DNA from: Azophilus sp965214305
GTDB lineage: Bacteria; Pseudomonadota; Gammaproteobacteria; Pseudomonadales; Azotimanducaceae
DNA length: 64,000 nucleotides
NCBI GenBank assembly: GCA_965214305.1
Contig: OZ243949.1
Location: 1,984,001-2,048,000 of the forward strand
Direction of reading: 5' to 3'
Below, piece by piece: positions 1 through 9,850 of this stretch. The notes beneath the pieces are model-generated. The model was not told the origin of the DNA and searched no databases. It was given only the letters and a program-made list of their open reading frames with translations. The position numbers and the translations under genes are program-made. Positions within the stretch are counted from its first letter, which is position 1. Every line of letters starts with the position of its first letter.

Positions 1-198
1 ATCGTGGCGGGGCCCTACCTCACCGACATTGCCAAGGCCTGGGATATGGAAGCCTTCAATAAACGGGCTAATGCGAATATGGCGCTTAAGCGAGGCGGCC
101 AACCGGAAGAGATTGTGGGTGCGGCTTTGTATTTGGCCGGTAGTGGCGCGAGCTTCACGACCGGCACCCTGATGCGGATCGATGGGGGGCAGCCCTGA
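1..198 (+). CDS. SDR-family oxidoreductase, C-terminal fragment
   Basis: The reading frame is open from base 1 and stops at 196-198, so only the last ~65 residues of a longer gene are present. The tail has the hallmarks of a classical short-chain dehydrogenase C terminus: a KRGGQPEEIVGAALYLAG stretch followed by TGTLMRIDGGQ, the usual strand closing the Rossmann fold before the last glycine-rich turn. The NAD(P)-binding motif and the Tyr-x-x-x-Lys active site lie off the left edge, so the substrate cannot be guessed. Confidence 0.8.
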   Translation: MVAGPYLTDIAKAWDMEAFNKRANANMALKRGGQPEEIVGAALYLAGSGASFTTGTLMRIDGGQP

Positions 199-355
199 TC
201 GAGCCGGATAAACGCATCGGTGTCTGCGGCAACAAGTTGGTGGGATGGGCGGGCCAAGCGCGTCATAACGCATGATGTTCCATCTAACGGGCAGCAGGTT
301 AGCCTGTACCCAACCTCTATGGGAGCTTATCTTGACGATCACCGAACGGCGGTGT

Positions 356-1330
356 TTAACGCGGCATCGGCGTTAATAGCGCCACCGCTTTCGGTGTCGG
401 GTCGGTTCCCGTTAACCCTTCCAAGGTTGCCAGCCCACCCGGATTGGCGACATTGATTTCGATGATATATGGCCACACGAAGTCGGCTGCGGCGAAACCG
501 ACACCCGCATCCCGCAGCCAAAGGCCAATTTTTTGCATCAGCTCATGCTCGGCTTGGTTTGGGATGCATTGTTCCGCCTTACCATCGGCCGCCAGATTGG
601 CACGAAAGTCGCCAGCGCCCGGCACACGCCTGTAGCATCCGACTACCTCACCGCCCGCGAATAAACATCGGATTTCCCCCGGTGCAAGCGGCTCCACATA
701 ACGCTGCAAAATCGCAAAGCCGTCCCGTTCAACCAGTTCGCGGATAGCCCGACGGCCCGCCGCGTCGGCGCGGATCAATTGCACATCGCGCCCGAAACTT
801 GCGCCGCTGGGTTTAAGAACCCAGGGCGCGGCGTCGTCCAGATGTTCCAGGAGGTAATTGGCGGAAGCGGCGGCGTAGGTTTCCGGCAAGTGTTGCGCAA
901 GAACCTCTTCAATGGGGCGAGATTGGTCGAGTTGCTCAACCCTGTCGCAATCCAAGACTCGCGCATTGCCAATGGCGCCCGCCCCGCTTGTGCGGGCCAA
1001 GCCCTCTACCGGACGGACCAGCAGTGGCAACTTGCCATGCAGATAGGTGTAGGCGTCTACGCTATTGACGAAACACCGTTGGTCCAATTGCCGCAGCAGT
1101 TGCATGCGGTCGTAGTAGGATTGTCGGCGGCCGAATCCGAGCAACCAGATCCGATCGAAACGCTCGGCATCCCTGGTGCCGACCCGAATGCGTCGCCCAT
1201 CCCAACGCAGTTCGTCGTGGTCGGCCACCAGGGTTTCCCAGCCAATAGCGGCGAATCCCCGGGGCAGCCGCAGATGGTTATCGTTGTCCGTCGAGGCCGG
1301 CTCACTGACGAGGAACAAGATTTTTGGCAT
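356..1330 (-). CDS. Glutathione synthase-like ATP-grasp ligase
   Basis: The 324-residue product matches GshB-type ATP-grasp enzymes in length and motif order. VLKPSGASFG (171-180) occupies the ATP-binding position. GEIRCLFAGGEVVGCYRR followed by ...RANLAADG resembles the GshB central domain, and EINVANPGG near the C terminus supplies the metal-binding Glu and Asn. GshB joins glycine to gamma-glutamylcysteine in the cytoplasm, but the N terminus (ILFLVSEPASTDNDNHLRLP) and the INVANPGG box differ from E. coli GshB, so a related peptide ligase is possible. It is transcribed leftward and stands alone. Confidence 0.7.
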   Translation of the reverse strand: MPKILFLVSEPASTDNDNHLRLPRGFAAIGWETLVADHDELRWDGRRIRVGTRDAERFDRIWLLGFGRRQSYYDRMQLLRQLDQRCFVNSVDAYTYLHGKLPLLVRPVEGLARTSGAGAIGNARVLDCDRVEQLDQSRPIEEVLAQHLPETYAAASANYLLEHLDDAAPWVLKPSGASFGRDVQLIRADAAGRRAIRELVERDGFAILQRYVEPLAPGEIRCLFAGGEVVGCYRRVPGAGDFRANLAADGKAEQCIPNQAEHELMQKIGLWLRDAGVGFAAADFVWPYIIEINVANPGGLATLEGLTGTDPTPKAVALLTPMPR

Positions 1331-1346
1331 AACCCCTCCACAGGCA

Positions 1347-1514
1347 CCCAGGCACCTCTACCCGCGGAAGTCGCGAAAGCGAAAAGCCGCTATCGCGGTC
1401 CCGGTGGCTGGTCGATCAAGGCGAATAGCATGCCATACGCAACGAAATCGAGCGGCCGACGGGGCGGATGAGAGCGGCTTTGCGGCCGCGAATTCCTACG
1501 GCGGAGGCGCCTAG
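1347..1514. repeat. MITE-like repeat A, copy 1
   Basis: About 168 bp with imperfect terminal inverted repeats (GGCACCTCTACCCGCGGAAG at the left, the complement of TACGGCGGAGGCGCC at the right) and a conserved interior including GAAATCGAGCGGCCGACGGG. Other copies lie at 4478-4654, 16015-16185 and 27681-27850. It has no coding capacity, which fits a non-autonomous element. Confidence 0.7.
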
Positions 1515-1604
1515 CCCGCGAGACTCGCTAAAGCGCGCTGATACGGTATTATCCATCGATTGTGGCACCAGCCCGCTGACGGGATACCAGCGCGAGTACG
1601 ACCC

Positions 1605-2660
1605 ATGCAAGCTGCGCAATTGAATCTGCCGGAATACAGCCTTAGCGCCGAGCGCATTCCCCAGTATAGGCCCGCTTTTCTGGAGCAAGACGAGCGGCGG
1701 CGGCTGAAGGAAGAGATTACCGAACGCCTCGCCGAGCGCCAAGCGGTACTGGTGGCGCACTACTATGTGGACGGGGACGTCCAGGACCTCGCCGAGCAGA
1801 CCGGTGGCTGCGTCTCCGATTCCCTGGAAATGGCGCGTTTTGGCCGCGACCACCCCGCAAATGATTTGATCGTTGCCGGAGTGCGCTTTATGGGCGAAAC
1901 CGCCAAGATTCTTTCGCCGCACAAGCGGATTTTCATGCCCACGCTGGAAGCCGAATGCTCACTCGATTTGGGCTGCCCCCCGGATGAGTTCGAGGCGTTT
2001 TGCAATGCGCATCCGGAACGCACCGTGGTTGTCTACGCCAATACCTCAGTGCGCGTTAAGGCGTTATCGGATTGGGTGGTCACCAGCAGTGTGGGGCTGC
2101 CCATCATCGAATCACTGGCGGCGCGCGGCGAAAAGATTCTGTGGGCGCCGGACAAACACCTCGGGCGCTACATTCAACAACAGACCGGGGCCGACATGCT
2201 GTTGTGGAGCGCCGCCTGTGTCGTCCATGAAGAGTTCAAGGCCAAGGCGTTAATGGATGTCATGGGCATCTACCCGGGCGCGGGCGTTTTGGTGCATCCG
2301 GAATCACCCGCCGCGGTCATCAACGTGGCGGACGCGGTGGGTTCGACCAGCCAGATAGTCAAAGCCGCCGGCGCATTACCGCATGAACTTTTTATTGTCG
2401 CCACCGACCGGGGGCTCTTCCACAAGCTGCGCCAACGCTACCCGCACAAGCGGTTTATTGAGGCACCCACCGCCGGCACCGGCGCCACTTGCCGCAGTTG
2501 CGCCCACTGCCCCTGGATGGCGATGAACGAATTGCGGGTTCTGGCCGAAGTGTTGCGCGACCCAGCGCGGCTGGAGGCTAACGAAATCCTGGTCGAGCCC
2601 GAGATCGGACAGCGCGCCATGGTTCCCCTGCAACGGATGCTGAATTTCCCCCAGCCATGA
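1605..2660 (+). CDS. nadA: Quinolinate synthase A
   Basis: NadA condenses iminoaspartate with dihydroxyacetone phosphate to quinolinate, the first committed NAD precursor, using a [4Fe-4S] cluster in the cytoplasm. The 351-residue product has the family motifs VAHYYVDGDVQDLAE, SDSLEMARF and FMGETAKIL. Candidate cluster cysteines lie in AECSLDLGC, in SAACVVHEEF and in the C-terminal CRSCAHCPWM. The frame is open from a TTG at 1560, but the ATG at 1605 gives the normal N terminus. No other nad gene is adjacent. Confidence 0.95.
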   Translation: MQAAQLNLPEYSLSAERIPQYRPAFLEQDERRRLKEEITERLAERQAVLVAHYYVDGDVQDLAEQTGGCVSDSLEMARFGRDHPANDLIVAGVRFMGETAKILSPHKRIFMPTLEAECSLDLGCPPDEFEAFCNAHPERTVVVYANTSVRVKALSDWVVTSSVGLPIIESLAARGEKILWAPDKHLGRYIQQQTGADMLLWSAACVVHEEFKAKALMDVMGIYPGAGVLVHPESPAAVINVADAVGSTSQIVKAAGALPHELFIVATDRGLFHKLRQRYPHKRFIEAPTAGTGATCRSCAHCPWMAMNELRVLAEVLRDPARLEANEILVEPEIGQRAMVPLQRMLNFPQP

Positions 2661-2676
2661 CGAGCTGGCGAGACGG

Positions 2677-4149
2677 CTAGGAACGCTCTTCCCGCATCTT
2701 GTTGCGGATATCGTTGATGCGCTGATCAAGGCGCGCCATAAGCCTTGCATCGTTGCGGTTGGCGAGCCGCCGGGCGTATTGGAGATGCTGAATGGTGCGT
2801 TGATAGGCACCGTGCAGTTCAAAGAACTCCGCGCGGGCGAGGTGTACGCCAATGATATTGCCGGCGAGGCCGGACACCTCGGCCAGGTCGTACCAAACAT
2901 TGACATCCGCCTTGCTCACGAAACTTTGTTGTTGCAGCACTGCCTCGGCGGCCGCATATTGCCGGTTGGCCACGAGGGCATCCGCATAAAGCACCGACAG
3001 GGCGGCGTTTTGCGGGTTGACGGCGAGTTCCCGTTCCAAGAGGCCGATGGCCCGATCAACCTTGCCCGCTTCGGTCAGCAATTCCGCCAGGCTTGCGCTG
3101 AACAGAATATTGTGCGGGTGGTCGGTATAGATTGGATCGACCAGCGCAATGGCTTCAGCGAATTGCTCCGCCTTAGCAAAAGCCACGGCCAAACCGTAGC
3201 GGGCGCTGCGGCTTTCAGGGTTCTCCTGAACTTCCTTTTCGAACAGCTTGACGGCGGCTTGTGGGGATTGCGCGTAACGCACCCGGGCACGGGCACGCAT
3301 CACCTGATACTCCAGCGACTCGGGATGTTCTTTGTGGGGATGCTCCATCGCTTGGGCTTTGGCGTCCGCAATACGGCTTTCGGTCAACGGGTGGGTGAGC
3401 AGAAATTCCGGTGGCCGGCGCGTGAAGCGGTAGGCCCGATCCATGCGGTCGAACATGCGGCTCATGCCCCGGGGGTCCAGGTCGGCCCGCGCCAGGGTGT
3501 TAATGCCGATGCGGTCCGCCTCCTGTTCGCGGCGCCGGCTATAGCGTAGTTGGCCCGCTTGGGAACTGGCCTGGACACCGGAAATGGCGGCTATGCCCGC
3601 ATCGCCGCCGCCCATGGCGCCGATCATGATGGCCGCGAGCATACCCGCCAACATCGGCAGGGTTTGGGCGCGTTGTTCCTCAATGCCCCGCGCGAAGTGG
3701 CGTTGGCTCAGGTGCGCGAGTTCGTGGGCCACGACGCTAGAGTACTCATGCACATCCTGGGCGTGCAGCATGAGGCCGAGATTGATGCCGACGATGCCGC
3801 CCGGTGCGGCGAAAGCGTTGATTTCTTCGCTGTCGATCAACAGGGTGGCGAGAATTGGTTCACGCAATTCGCTGTATTGGACGAGCTCCGCCAACTGTTG
3901 CTGAACGTAATATTTGAGGATCGGATCCTCCACTGTCGGCAGGGTGGCATGCACCTGTTTGAGGAAGTTCTCACCGAGTTCCCGCTCCATCTGTGGAGAA
4001 ATCAGGCGGGAGGACGCATCCCCCACCATCGGCAGATCGTCCGCCACATCGGTGCTGGCGGGTAAGGGCAGCAAGGCAATACAGATGACGGCCAAGCGGA
4101 AAACGCGCCAAAAGTATTCGCTCGATAATGTCATTGAGCGGGGTTGCAT
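2677..4149 (-). CDS. bepA: M48 metalloprotease with TPR tail (BepA/YfgC family)
   Basis: BepA is a periplasmic zinc protease that assists or degrades stalled outer-membrane beta-barrel proteins. The product (490 aa) starts with a signal peptide (hydrophobic 16-32). It carries the zinc motif HELAH (142-146) in VVAHELAHLSQRH, with a third ligand probably in REQEADRIG (~210), and a C-terminal half of TPR-like helices. It converges with nadA, 17 bp away. A shorter start at MTLSSEYFW (4134) would give a cleaner signal peptide. Confidence 0.92.
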   Translation of the reverse strand: MQPRSMTLSSEYFWRVFRLAVICIALLPLPASTDVADDLPMVGDASSRLISPQMERELGENFLKQVHATLPTVEDPILKYYVQQQLAELVQYSELREPILATLLIDSEEINAFAAPGGIVGINLGLMLHAQDVHEYSSVVAHELAHLSQRHFARGIEEQRAQTLPMLAGMLAAIMIGAMGGGDAGIAAISGVQASSQAGQLRYSRRREQEADRIGINTLARADLDPRGMSRMFDRMDRAYRFTRRPPEFLLTHPLTESRIADAKAQAMEHPHKEHPESLEYQVMRARARVRYAQSPQAAVKLFEKEVQENPESRSARYGLAVAFAKAEQFAEAIALVDPIYTDHPHNILFSASLAELLTEAGKVDRAIGLLERELAVNPQNAALSVLYADALVANRQYAAAEAVLQQQSFVSKADVNVWYDLAEVSGLAGNIIGVHLARAEFFELHGAYQRTIQHLQYARRLANRNDARLMARLDQRINDIRNKMREERS

Positions 4150-4477
4150 GGCCGCATGATACTCCGGCGTGCTTATTTCTCACCAACCCAATGGGCAAGG
4201 CTGCCAACGGCATCCCAAACACCGACGAAGGCGCGGCGAATGGAGAACCGATTGGTTATCTAAAGCGATGACGAGAGGCACTTCGCTGCTTTACGGGAAC
4301 TGGCGAATATAGCGCATGATCGTCGGGAGGATGGCCCCTTATCCGTTCAACGATCTCGCCAAGGCGGATGCACATGAGTCCCTTAACTTGCTTGAACGCA
4401 GGTCGCACGAGCGTCAGAATGCCACGACTAGCCCGAGCAACTGATTGTTGGGGGAATGGCTGTAAGAGCCGAGATCT

Positions 4478-4654
4478 AGGAGCCTCTGCCTTCGGAAGTC
4501 GCGAAGGCGAAGATTCGCTATCGCCGCGCCGTCGGCCTGTCGATTGAGGTGGATATCGAGCCATATGCAACGAAATCGAGCCGCCGACGGGGCGGATGAG
4601 AGCGGATTTGCAGATGCGAATTCTGCAGGCAGAGGCTCCTGGCCCACAGAGGGG
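4478..4654. repeat. MITE-like repeat A, copy 2
   Basis: Same element as at 1347-1514. It begins AGGAGCCTCTGCCTTCGGAA and ends GGCAGAGGCTCCTGGCCC; the two ends are inverted complements. It sits upstream of the HSDR_N gene. Confidence 0.75.
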
Positions 4655-4731
4655 ACATGACGGCTTTGCGGCAACACCCTTGATTTTAAGGTTGGCTGTG
4701 ACTTTTTTAGCTGGATCAGGAACGAATAGCG

Positions 4732-5865
4732 GTGCTTGAGGACACGATTGCCGACATTGTGGAGAAGCTGCGTGGAGGCGCGTTTCCGAATGAGCAGTCG
4801 GTATCCCAAGGCATCGTGCTGCGCGTTTTGAGCGACCTGCACTGGGACGTGTTCGAGCCAAGCGTAGTTTGGCCGGGATACCCCACGGCAGGTGGCGGAC
4901 GGGCCGACTTCGCCCTTTGCGAGCCACGTTTAAAGCCCAAGGTGCTGATTGAAGTGAAGCAACCGGGCAAGGCGGATGACGGCGTCAGGCAATCGCTCGA
5001 ATACGCCTTCCACACCGGTGTGCCCTTTGTCGTGCTCACCGATGGCGGGACCTGGAGCTTTTATTTACCAGCGGAACCTGGTGCCTACGAAGATCGGCGG
5101 GTCTTCAAGCTTGATCTCCAGGAACATTCAGCGCAGCGATCTGCAGCCGTGCTTGAGGACTATCTGCATTGGAAAGCTGTCGCATCCGGCAAGGCGTTGG
5201 AGGATGCCCGGAGCGAACATCGAAGCAGGGCGCGGCGGGCGCAGGCTCGTCAAGCCATTCCCGACGCTTGGAGAAGGCTCGTAGAACAGCATGATGCATT
5301 GCTGGTTGAGTTAGTCGGCGATGCAGTGGAGTCAAAGGAAAGTGTGCGGCCAGAAGGCTCCGATATCCAGCAGTTTTTGGCTCGTCTTGTGGAACAGGCG
5401 CCCAACCCGTCGCTCGCTCGGCCGGCGACCTCGTTGGATGGGCTCCAAAAGGCGACCGGCCCCGCGACGCCAACGAAGTTAAGGCCAGTGTCTTCGGCTG
5501 ATCGCAAATCTATTCACCGTCGGAAGAAGGGGATGGTTGTCGTCCTTGGCAAATCATTCCCTTATAAGAATTTCCAGGAAGCCATGATTATCGTATTGCG
5601 TGAACTCGCAAACAAAGATGCGAACTTCCTGAGTCGTTGCGATCGGAATTCGAAGTTCAGAGGACGGAAACGTCATTACATCAGCCAGAGTATTGAAAAA
5701 CTCTATCCCGATCGTGCCGATCTGCAAGAGGCCCACGTCAAGTCGCTCCCCGGTGGGTGGTTGGTGGGAACGAACCTCAGTGATCCCCAGAAAGAAGCCC
5801 TTATACATGCGGCAGTAGAAGTCGCTGGGCTGAGTGTGGGAAGCGATGTTGAATTCAGGCCATGA
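4732..5865 (+). CDS. Protein with type I restriction HsdR N-terminal-like nuclease domain
   Basis: The 377-residue product opens with a fold like the N-terminal nuclease domain of type I restriction R subunits. GRADFALCEPRL...VLIEVKQPGK (~60-85) gives the Asp, then Glu-x-Lys of a PD-(D/E)xK active site, followed by the GVRQSLEYAF and VVLTDGGTWSFY strands. The helicase part of HsdR is absent. The C-terminal third (~265-377) is unrecognised. The start is GTG. It lies tail-to-tail with a decayed ATPase gene and next to the XamI system, so a stand-alone defence role is plausible but not shown. Confidence 0.7.
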   Translation: MLEDTIADIVEKLRGGAFPNEQSVSQGIVLRVLSDLHWDVFEPSVVWPGYPTAGGGRADFALCEPRLKPKVLIEVKQPGKADDGVRQSLEYAFHTGVPFVVLTDGGTWSFYLPAEPGAYEDRRVFKLDLQEHSAQRSAAVLEDYLHWKAVASGKALEDARSEHRSRARRAQARQAIPDAWRRLVEQHDALLVELVGDAVESKESVRPEGSDIQQFLARLVEQAPNPSLARPATSLDGLQKATGPATPTKLRPVSSADRKSIHRRKKGMVVVLGKSFPYKNFQEAMIIVLRELANKDANFLSRCDRNSKFRGRKRHYISQSIEKLYPDRADLQEAHVKSLPGGWLVGTNLSDPQKEALIHAAVEVAGLSVGSDVEFRP

Positions 5866-6085
5866 CCTCGCCGTCCCAGAGGCTCCGCAGAAAGTCCGCT
5901 ACAGGCATCACCTTCACGTCATCCCAGAGGGCGGTGCGTTCGCCGCAGTAGATGCCGTAGCAGCTGGTTTTGCTTCGCCCTAACTCATCGGCGACACGCC
6001 TTGGACCCCGATTGAAGCGCTTTTCCCAGCGTTTGGCCGCTTTCACCTCGATGGCGACGAAACCCCGAGCGGTTTCGATTTGCAG
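5855..6085 (-). pseudogene. C-terminal remnant of DUF4143-type ATPase
   Basis: The leftward frame ending at 5855 encodes about 75 residues (ARGFVAIEVKAAKRW ... VMPVADFLRSLW) matching the nuclease-like C-terminal tail of AAA/DUF4143 ATPases. Upstream the frame runs into the end of repeat A (6087-6115), so the body of the gene is missing. The insertion or deletion at the repeat probably destroyed it. An intact member of this broad family is at 37258-38655. Confidence 0.6.
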
Positions 6086-6110
6086 CCGTGAATTCCTGCG
6101 GCGCAGGCTC

Positions 6111-7697
6111 CTAGCGACATTCAAACAACTCGCCTTGCTTCCCCAGCCGTTGCCGTCCCAACGCGGGAAACAGATCGACAAGAGCATCCGCCGGAACGTT
6201 CCCGAGTTCCTTCGGTTCCAGCTTGTGCAGCCCTCCCCCATAGACACGACCTTCACCAAGCATTGTCTGGGGGCAAATTTGGTTGAGGCACTCCCACACC
6301 GGCCGTTTCAGTTCCGGTCTGTCCATCAGAATGTGATCAAAAGGCTCTCTTGGGTACAGCATGAGATACACGTTTGCCGCAGTCGCCCTCGAATTGTTAA
6401 GAATGAAGCGAAAAGGCCTACCGCTCTTTTTGTCATTCCGCCCGAGGTAAGTGCAAACAAATGGTGCCGGAGACCGGCGTTCCTGGGTGTACCACATTGC
6501 CCGATGCCGACAGATATACCGATCGGCGATGCCTTTCGCTTTGCCTTGTTCCAAATACGCCCACAAATTGGGATATCTTTCCCTAATCTCATTTTCCGGC
6601 CACGGTGGATCAAGCAGAAATAATCGCCGTTCCAGAAGTGGGTTGCCATTGCAATCACATATTATCTCGTCGTTCGGGACATAGCGTGGACTCGGCAGGA
6701 TTGGCTTGAAAGCGTCCATGGGCAACCCGCTCCGTTCAATGTCTTGTTCCGGCAATATGAAGTAACTGTTGTCGCCCGTCGCAAGGCCCCGCTTAATCTT
6801 GAAGAAATCGCCCAAGATTGGCCCGTCTACTGTCTTGTGGGTTTCCTTCATTGGATAGCGCGTCCACTTTGGATCGCGGCGCAACGTATCCACCGAAACA
6901 AATCGTTCCTGCTTTGGCCGTTCTAGCGTTCCGCCGAAAGTGAATCGCACAGTACTTGCCGAAAGAGGTGGCTTGTTTCGAAACCACACAACAGCCGACG
7001 ATACAAGCGCATCCCCAAACTGCACATCGTTCGGGTCGAAGCGATGAATATGTAAGAGCGTCACCTTGTCGAGCAAATAGCGCTTGACCGAGACGCCGTA
7101 ATTCACATCCATGAACTCGCTCGGAATCAACCACCCTGCTAACCCGCCATTAGCCATCCACTCATGGCTCAAACCCAAGAAATAGCAATAGAGGCCGGCC
7201 AATCCGTTGATCTCCATTCCGCAGGCGGCACGCGCCCGCATTTTCAATCTCTTCTTATCACCATTGGCGATATGGTGATGACGCACATAAGGCGGATTGC
7301 AGATCAGCAGATTGAACCTCTCGGAAGGCGCAGGAGCCTCCACCCGAGTAAAGTCCTCAAGGCGCGTATGCAAGCCAGTCTTCCCCCAGAGTCTCGCCGC
7401 CGGTTCCCCATAGTGCGGATCAATCTCAAATCCTACGGCAGCACCGATACGGCTTTGAGGGAAAACGTCCAGCAGAGCCGAATAGAACGATCCCGTTCCT
7501 ACTGCCGGGTCGAGGAACCGTATCTTTTCATCCTTTTGCAAGTGGGCCTTGGCGTAGTGCTGGATATCGACCGCCAGTCCGGTCGGTGTCGCGAATTGTC
7601 CCATGCGGTTGCGAACAGATGCGTCTCTTTGCCCGTCAAGCGCTTCCTGCAGGGCGAGGCGCTGTGCCTCGAATTGTGCAACGGCTTTCTTCATCAT
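6111..7697 (-). CDS. Adenine-specific DNA methyltransferase of XamI-type R-M system
   Basis: The 528-residue product has N6-adenine methyltransferase motif I (FLDPAVGTGS, 61-70) for S-adenosylmethionine and the catalytic motif IV NPPY (134-137), then a long target-recognition region. The order and length match Eco57I/XamI-type gamma methyltransferases. Its ATG directly abuts the stop codon of the XamI-like nuclease gene upstream, so the two are translationally linked. The role inferred is protective methylation of the nuclease's site. Its 3' end touches a fragment of repeat A (6087-6115). Confidence 0.88.
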   Translation of the reverse strand: MMKKAVAQFEAQRLALQEALDGQRDASVRNRMGQFATPTGLAVDIQHYAKAHLQKDEKIRFLDPAVGTGSFYSALLDVFPQSRIGAAVGFEIDPHYGEPAARLWGKTGLHTRLEDFTRVEAPAPSERFNLLICNPPYVRHHHIANGDKKRLKMRARAACGMEINGLAGLYCYFLGLSHEWMANGGLAGWLIPSEFMDVNYGVSVKRYLLDKVTLLHIHRFDPNDVQFGDALVSSAVVWFRNKPPLSASTVRFTFGGTLERPKQERFVSVDTLRRDPKWTRYPMKETHKTVDGPILGDFFKIKRGLATGDNSYFILPEQDIERSGLPMDAFKPILPSPRYVPNDEIICDCNGNPLLERRLFLLDPPWPENEIRERYPNLWAYLEQGKAKGIADRYICRHRAMWYTQERRSPAPFVCTYLGRNDKKSGRPFRFILNNSRATAANVYLMLYPREPFDHILMDRPELKRPVWECLNQICPQTMLGEGRVYGGGLHKLEPKELGNVPADALVDLFPALGRQRLGKQGELFECR

Positions 7698-8663
7698 CTA
7701 CAGTCCGAACTCGCCCAGATCGTTGATGCGGTGCTGCCAGACCCAGTCGATCCCTTCTGCGGCTTCGTAACCGAGATAGCCGCTGTCGAAATATCCGCAC
7801 AAGAACAATAGGTAACGCACCTCGTCACCATAAGTCCGCCGCAGGAGGCTCATCTTTGCGGCTTCCTCCTTGCGCCGCTTGTTGACATTTGTGAAATCTC
7901 CTGCCGACTTCGCTTCAATCAGCAACGGCAAATCACCCGCCTTCGCCGCCTTGGGCATCACCACCGCGTCCACAGGGATATTGACAATCTTTGCGTTCCC
8001 ATCCTGTTCTACCGGAACGTTGAGACGGTACGAAAAAGTCCCCGGCTTCATATCGTCGTACTTGGTGCCTTCGCCTGCCGGTAATTTCTTGTATCCGAGA
8101 GCCGTCAACCATTTGCCAATCGCCGCCAATTGACGCTTCTCCTGTGCGTTGCGGATAATTGGGTTGGCAACAGCGCCGCATAGGCGATCCGCTACAATTG
8201 TTGCGGCCCGATACAGTTCTTGGTCGGACGGATTATCCCCGCGCTCTAGCCAAACAAAGACATCCGGGTCAGCCATCTTCTCGATGATCTTCCCGATCTT
8301 CTTAAGGTCTTGATCGATCTCACGCCTCGACATTCGGGGAGGGAGCCTATTGTCTTTCTCCATTATCTTGACCAAGTTTCCCGAGACGCCTGCGAGACCA
8401 ATCAGCCGGTCCACGGCCAAGGGTGGACAAGTAGACATTCGCAACGACGGCAACACGGAAGGGTTCGCCCGCAGCAGTTGCACCCCGACATTCTTCAGGT
8501 TGTCCGTCGATTTGAGCGTCGCCTCTACATCCTTCGTGGTCTGCACTCGGGTTGTCCGGTAGGCCTTTGGCGCAAATCGCATGAACCAGTCGTTGTACAT
8601 GTCCACCGACTGCGCGATATCCCGCTTCCAGCGGTCCGGCTTATCCTTGTTGACCGCCATCAC
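7698..8663 (-). CDS. XamI-family type II restriction endonuclease
   Basis: The 321-residue product resembles the XamI restriction endonuclease family in overall sequence and in being paired with the downstream adenine methyltransferase. A PD-(D/E)xK-like core is visible: IPVDAVVM ... LPLLIEAKSAGDF (~225-255), where Asp and Glu-x-Lys would bind Mg2+. XamI itself cuts GTCGAC; whether this homologue has the same specificity cannot be read from sequence. The stop codon (7698-7700) directly abuts the methyltransferase ATG. Confidence 0.82.
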   Translation of the reverse strand: MMAVNKDKPDRWKRDIAQSVDMYNDWFMRFAPKAYRTTRVQTTKDVEATLKSTDNLKNVGVQLLRANPSVLPSLRMSTCPPLAVDRLIGLAGVSGNLVKIMEKDNRLPPRMSRREIDQDLKKIGKIIEKMADPDVFVWLERGDNPSDQELYRAATIVADRLCGAVANPIIRNAQEKRQLAAIGKWLTALGYKKLPAGEGTKYDDMKPGTFSYRLNVPVEQDGNAKIVNIPVDAVVMPKAAKAGDLPLLIEAKSAGDFTNVNKRRKEEAAKMSLLRRTYGDEVRYLLFLCGYFDSGYLGYEAAEGIDWVWQHRINDLGEFGL

Positions 8664-8749
8664 CTGAACTTTCGTTGGATTGCCACCGTGACCCGCTCGG
8701 CGGCTTGGCTCAGGGTTGCATCATCAAGATGGACATACGGCGCAGGCCC

Positions 8750-9703
8750 CTAACATGGCCCGGCGTCAGCCAGCCCGGTCATCCGGCGGCTGATGCCCAT
8801 CAATCGGGCGACCTTTGCGTCATCCAGGGCCTGCGGGTTCGGATCCAGCAGCATGTCCTCATGGATGTACTTGCCGGAGACCCCCTCATAGTCCCGGTCG
8901 AGCGCCGCCGCGAGGATGCGCTCGCCGCCCACCCAGGCCGGGGCGGCCAGACCGCCGAACAGCTTAATGAAAAGACTCGCGAACCCGCTGGTGCCGTGCG
9001 AGAGTTTGGTGCGGATGTAACCGGGGTTCAGGCAATTGACCGAGACCCCGCTGCCCGCCAGCCGCTTGGCCAGGTCGCGCCCGTGCATGATCACGCAGAG
9101 CTTTGCCCGGGCATAGGATTGCAGCAACGACCATCCGGTCTCGAGCTGAAGATCATCGAGATTCAGCCTAGCCACCTCCTGGGTCGCGGAAACAAGATTG
9201 ACGATGCGCGCGGATGGCGTCGCCCTGACCCGCTCCAGCAGCAGCTCGGTCAGCAGGAAGGGGCCGAGATAGTTCACCGCGAAATTCATCTCGTATCCAT
9301 CGGCAGAGAGCCTGGGCTCGGGCACGTTGATACCGGCGCAGTTGATCAGGTAGTCAATCCGCTCATGCCGTGCCAGAACCTGATCGGCCGCGCCGCGCAC
9401 CTGGTCAAGCGAGCCGATATCGCATTCCACGATGGAGAACGGCCCCTTGTGCCCCGCCGCAGCGAGCTCATCAAGCACGCGCCGGGTCTTCGGCGGGTTG
9501 CGCCCGAACAGGCAGATGCCCGCGCCCATTTCGGCAAAGCGCTCGATCGCGACGCGCCCCATGCCGTCCGTGCCTCCGGTAAAGACGATTATGCTGCCCG
9601 TCAGATCCCGGTTCGGGACCCGGTCCATCGTCTTGCGGGCCAAGAACGTGTCCAGCAAGAACTTGCCTGTCGGCCGTTTCATCATGTTCATCATGCGCCT
9701 CAT
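8750..9703 (-). CDS. SDR-family dehydrogenase (retinol-dehydrogenase-like)
   Basis: A short-chain dehydrogenase of 317 residues: cofactor motif TGGTDGMG (~43-50), CDIGSLDQV, the INCAGIN strand, a catalytic Ser in NLVSATQE, and Tyr-x-x-x-Lys in QSYARAKL. The ARAKL site and the C-terminal YIHEDMLLDPNPQALDD resemble vertebrate-type retinol dehydrogenase-like bacterial SDRs. The substrate is unknown. It is divergent from tusA, and the intervening 147 bp hold both promoters. Confidence 0.85.
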   Translation of the reverse strand: MRRMMNMMKRPTGKFLLDTFLARKTMDRVPNRDLTGSIIVFTGGTDGMGRVAIERFAEMGAGICLFGRNPPKTRRVLDELAAAGHKGPFSIVECDIGSLDQVRGAADQVLARHERIDYLINCAGINVPEPRLSADGYEMNFAVNYLGPFLLTELLLERVRATPSARIVNLVSATQEVARLNLDDLQLETGWSLLQSYARAKLCVIMHGRDLAKRLAGSGVSVNCLNPGYIRTKLSHGTSGFASLFIKLFGGLAAPAWVGGERILAAALDRDYEGVSGKYIHEDMLLDPNPQALDDAKVARLMGISRRMTGLADAGPC

Positions 9704-9850
9704 ACATTGGTGGAGCCCGTTGCTCGGGGACTATAGTGCAAATTGCCCGCCCGCACAGAACCAATCGCTGCCAAGTGGTAAGCTTAGGCGCGGCTGTATA
9801 AGCTTTGAGATCATATGCCTTGTCGATCTGAGATAACGCCTCCTTAGCGC

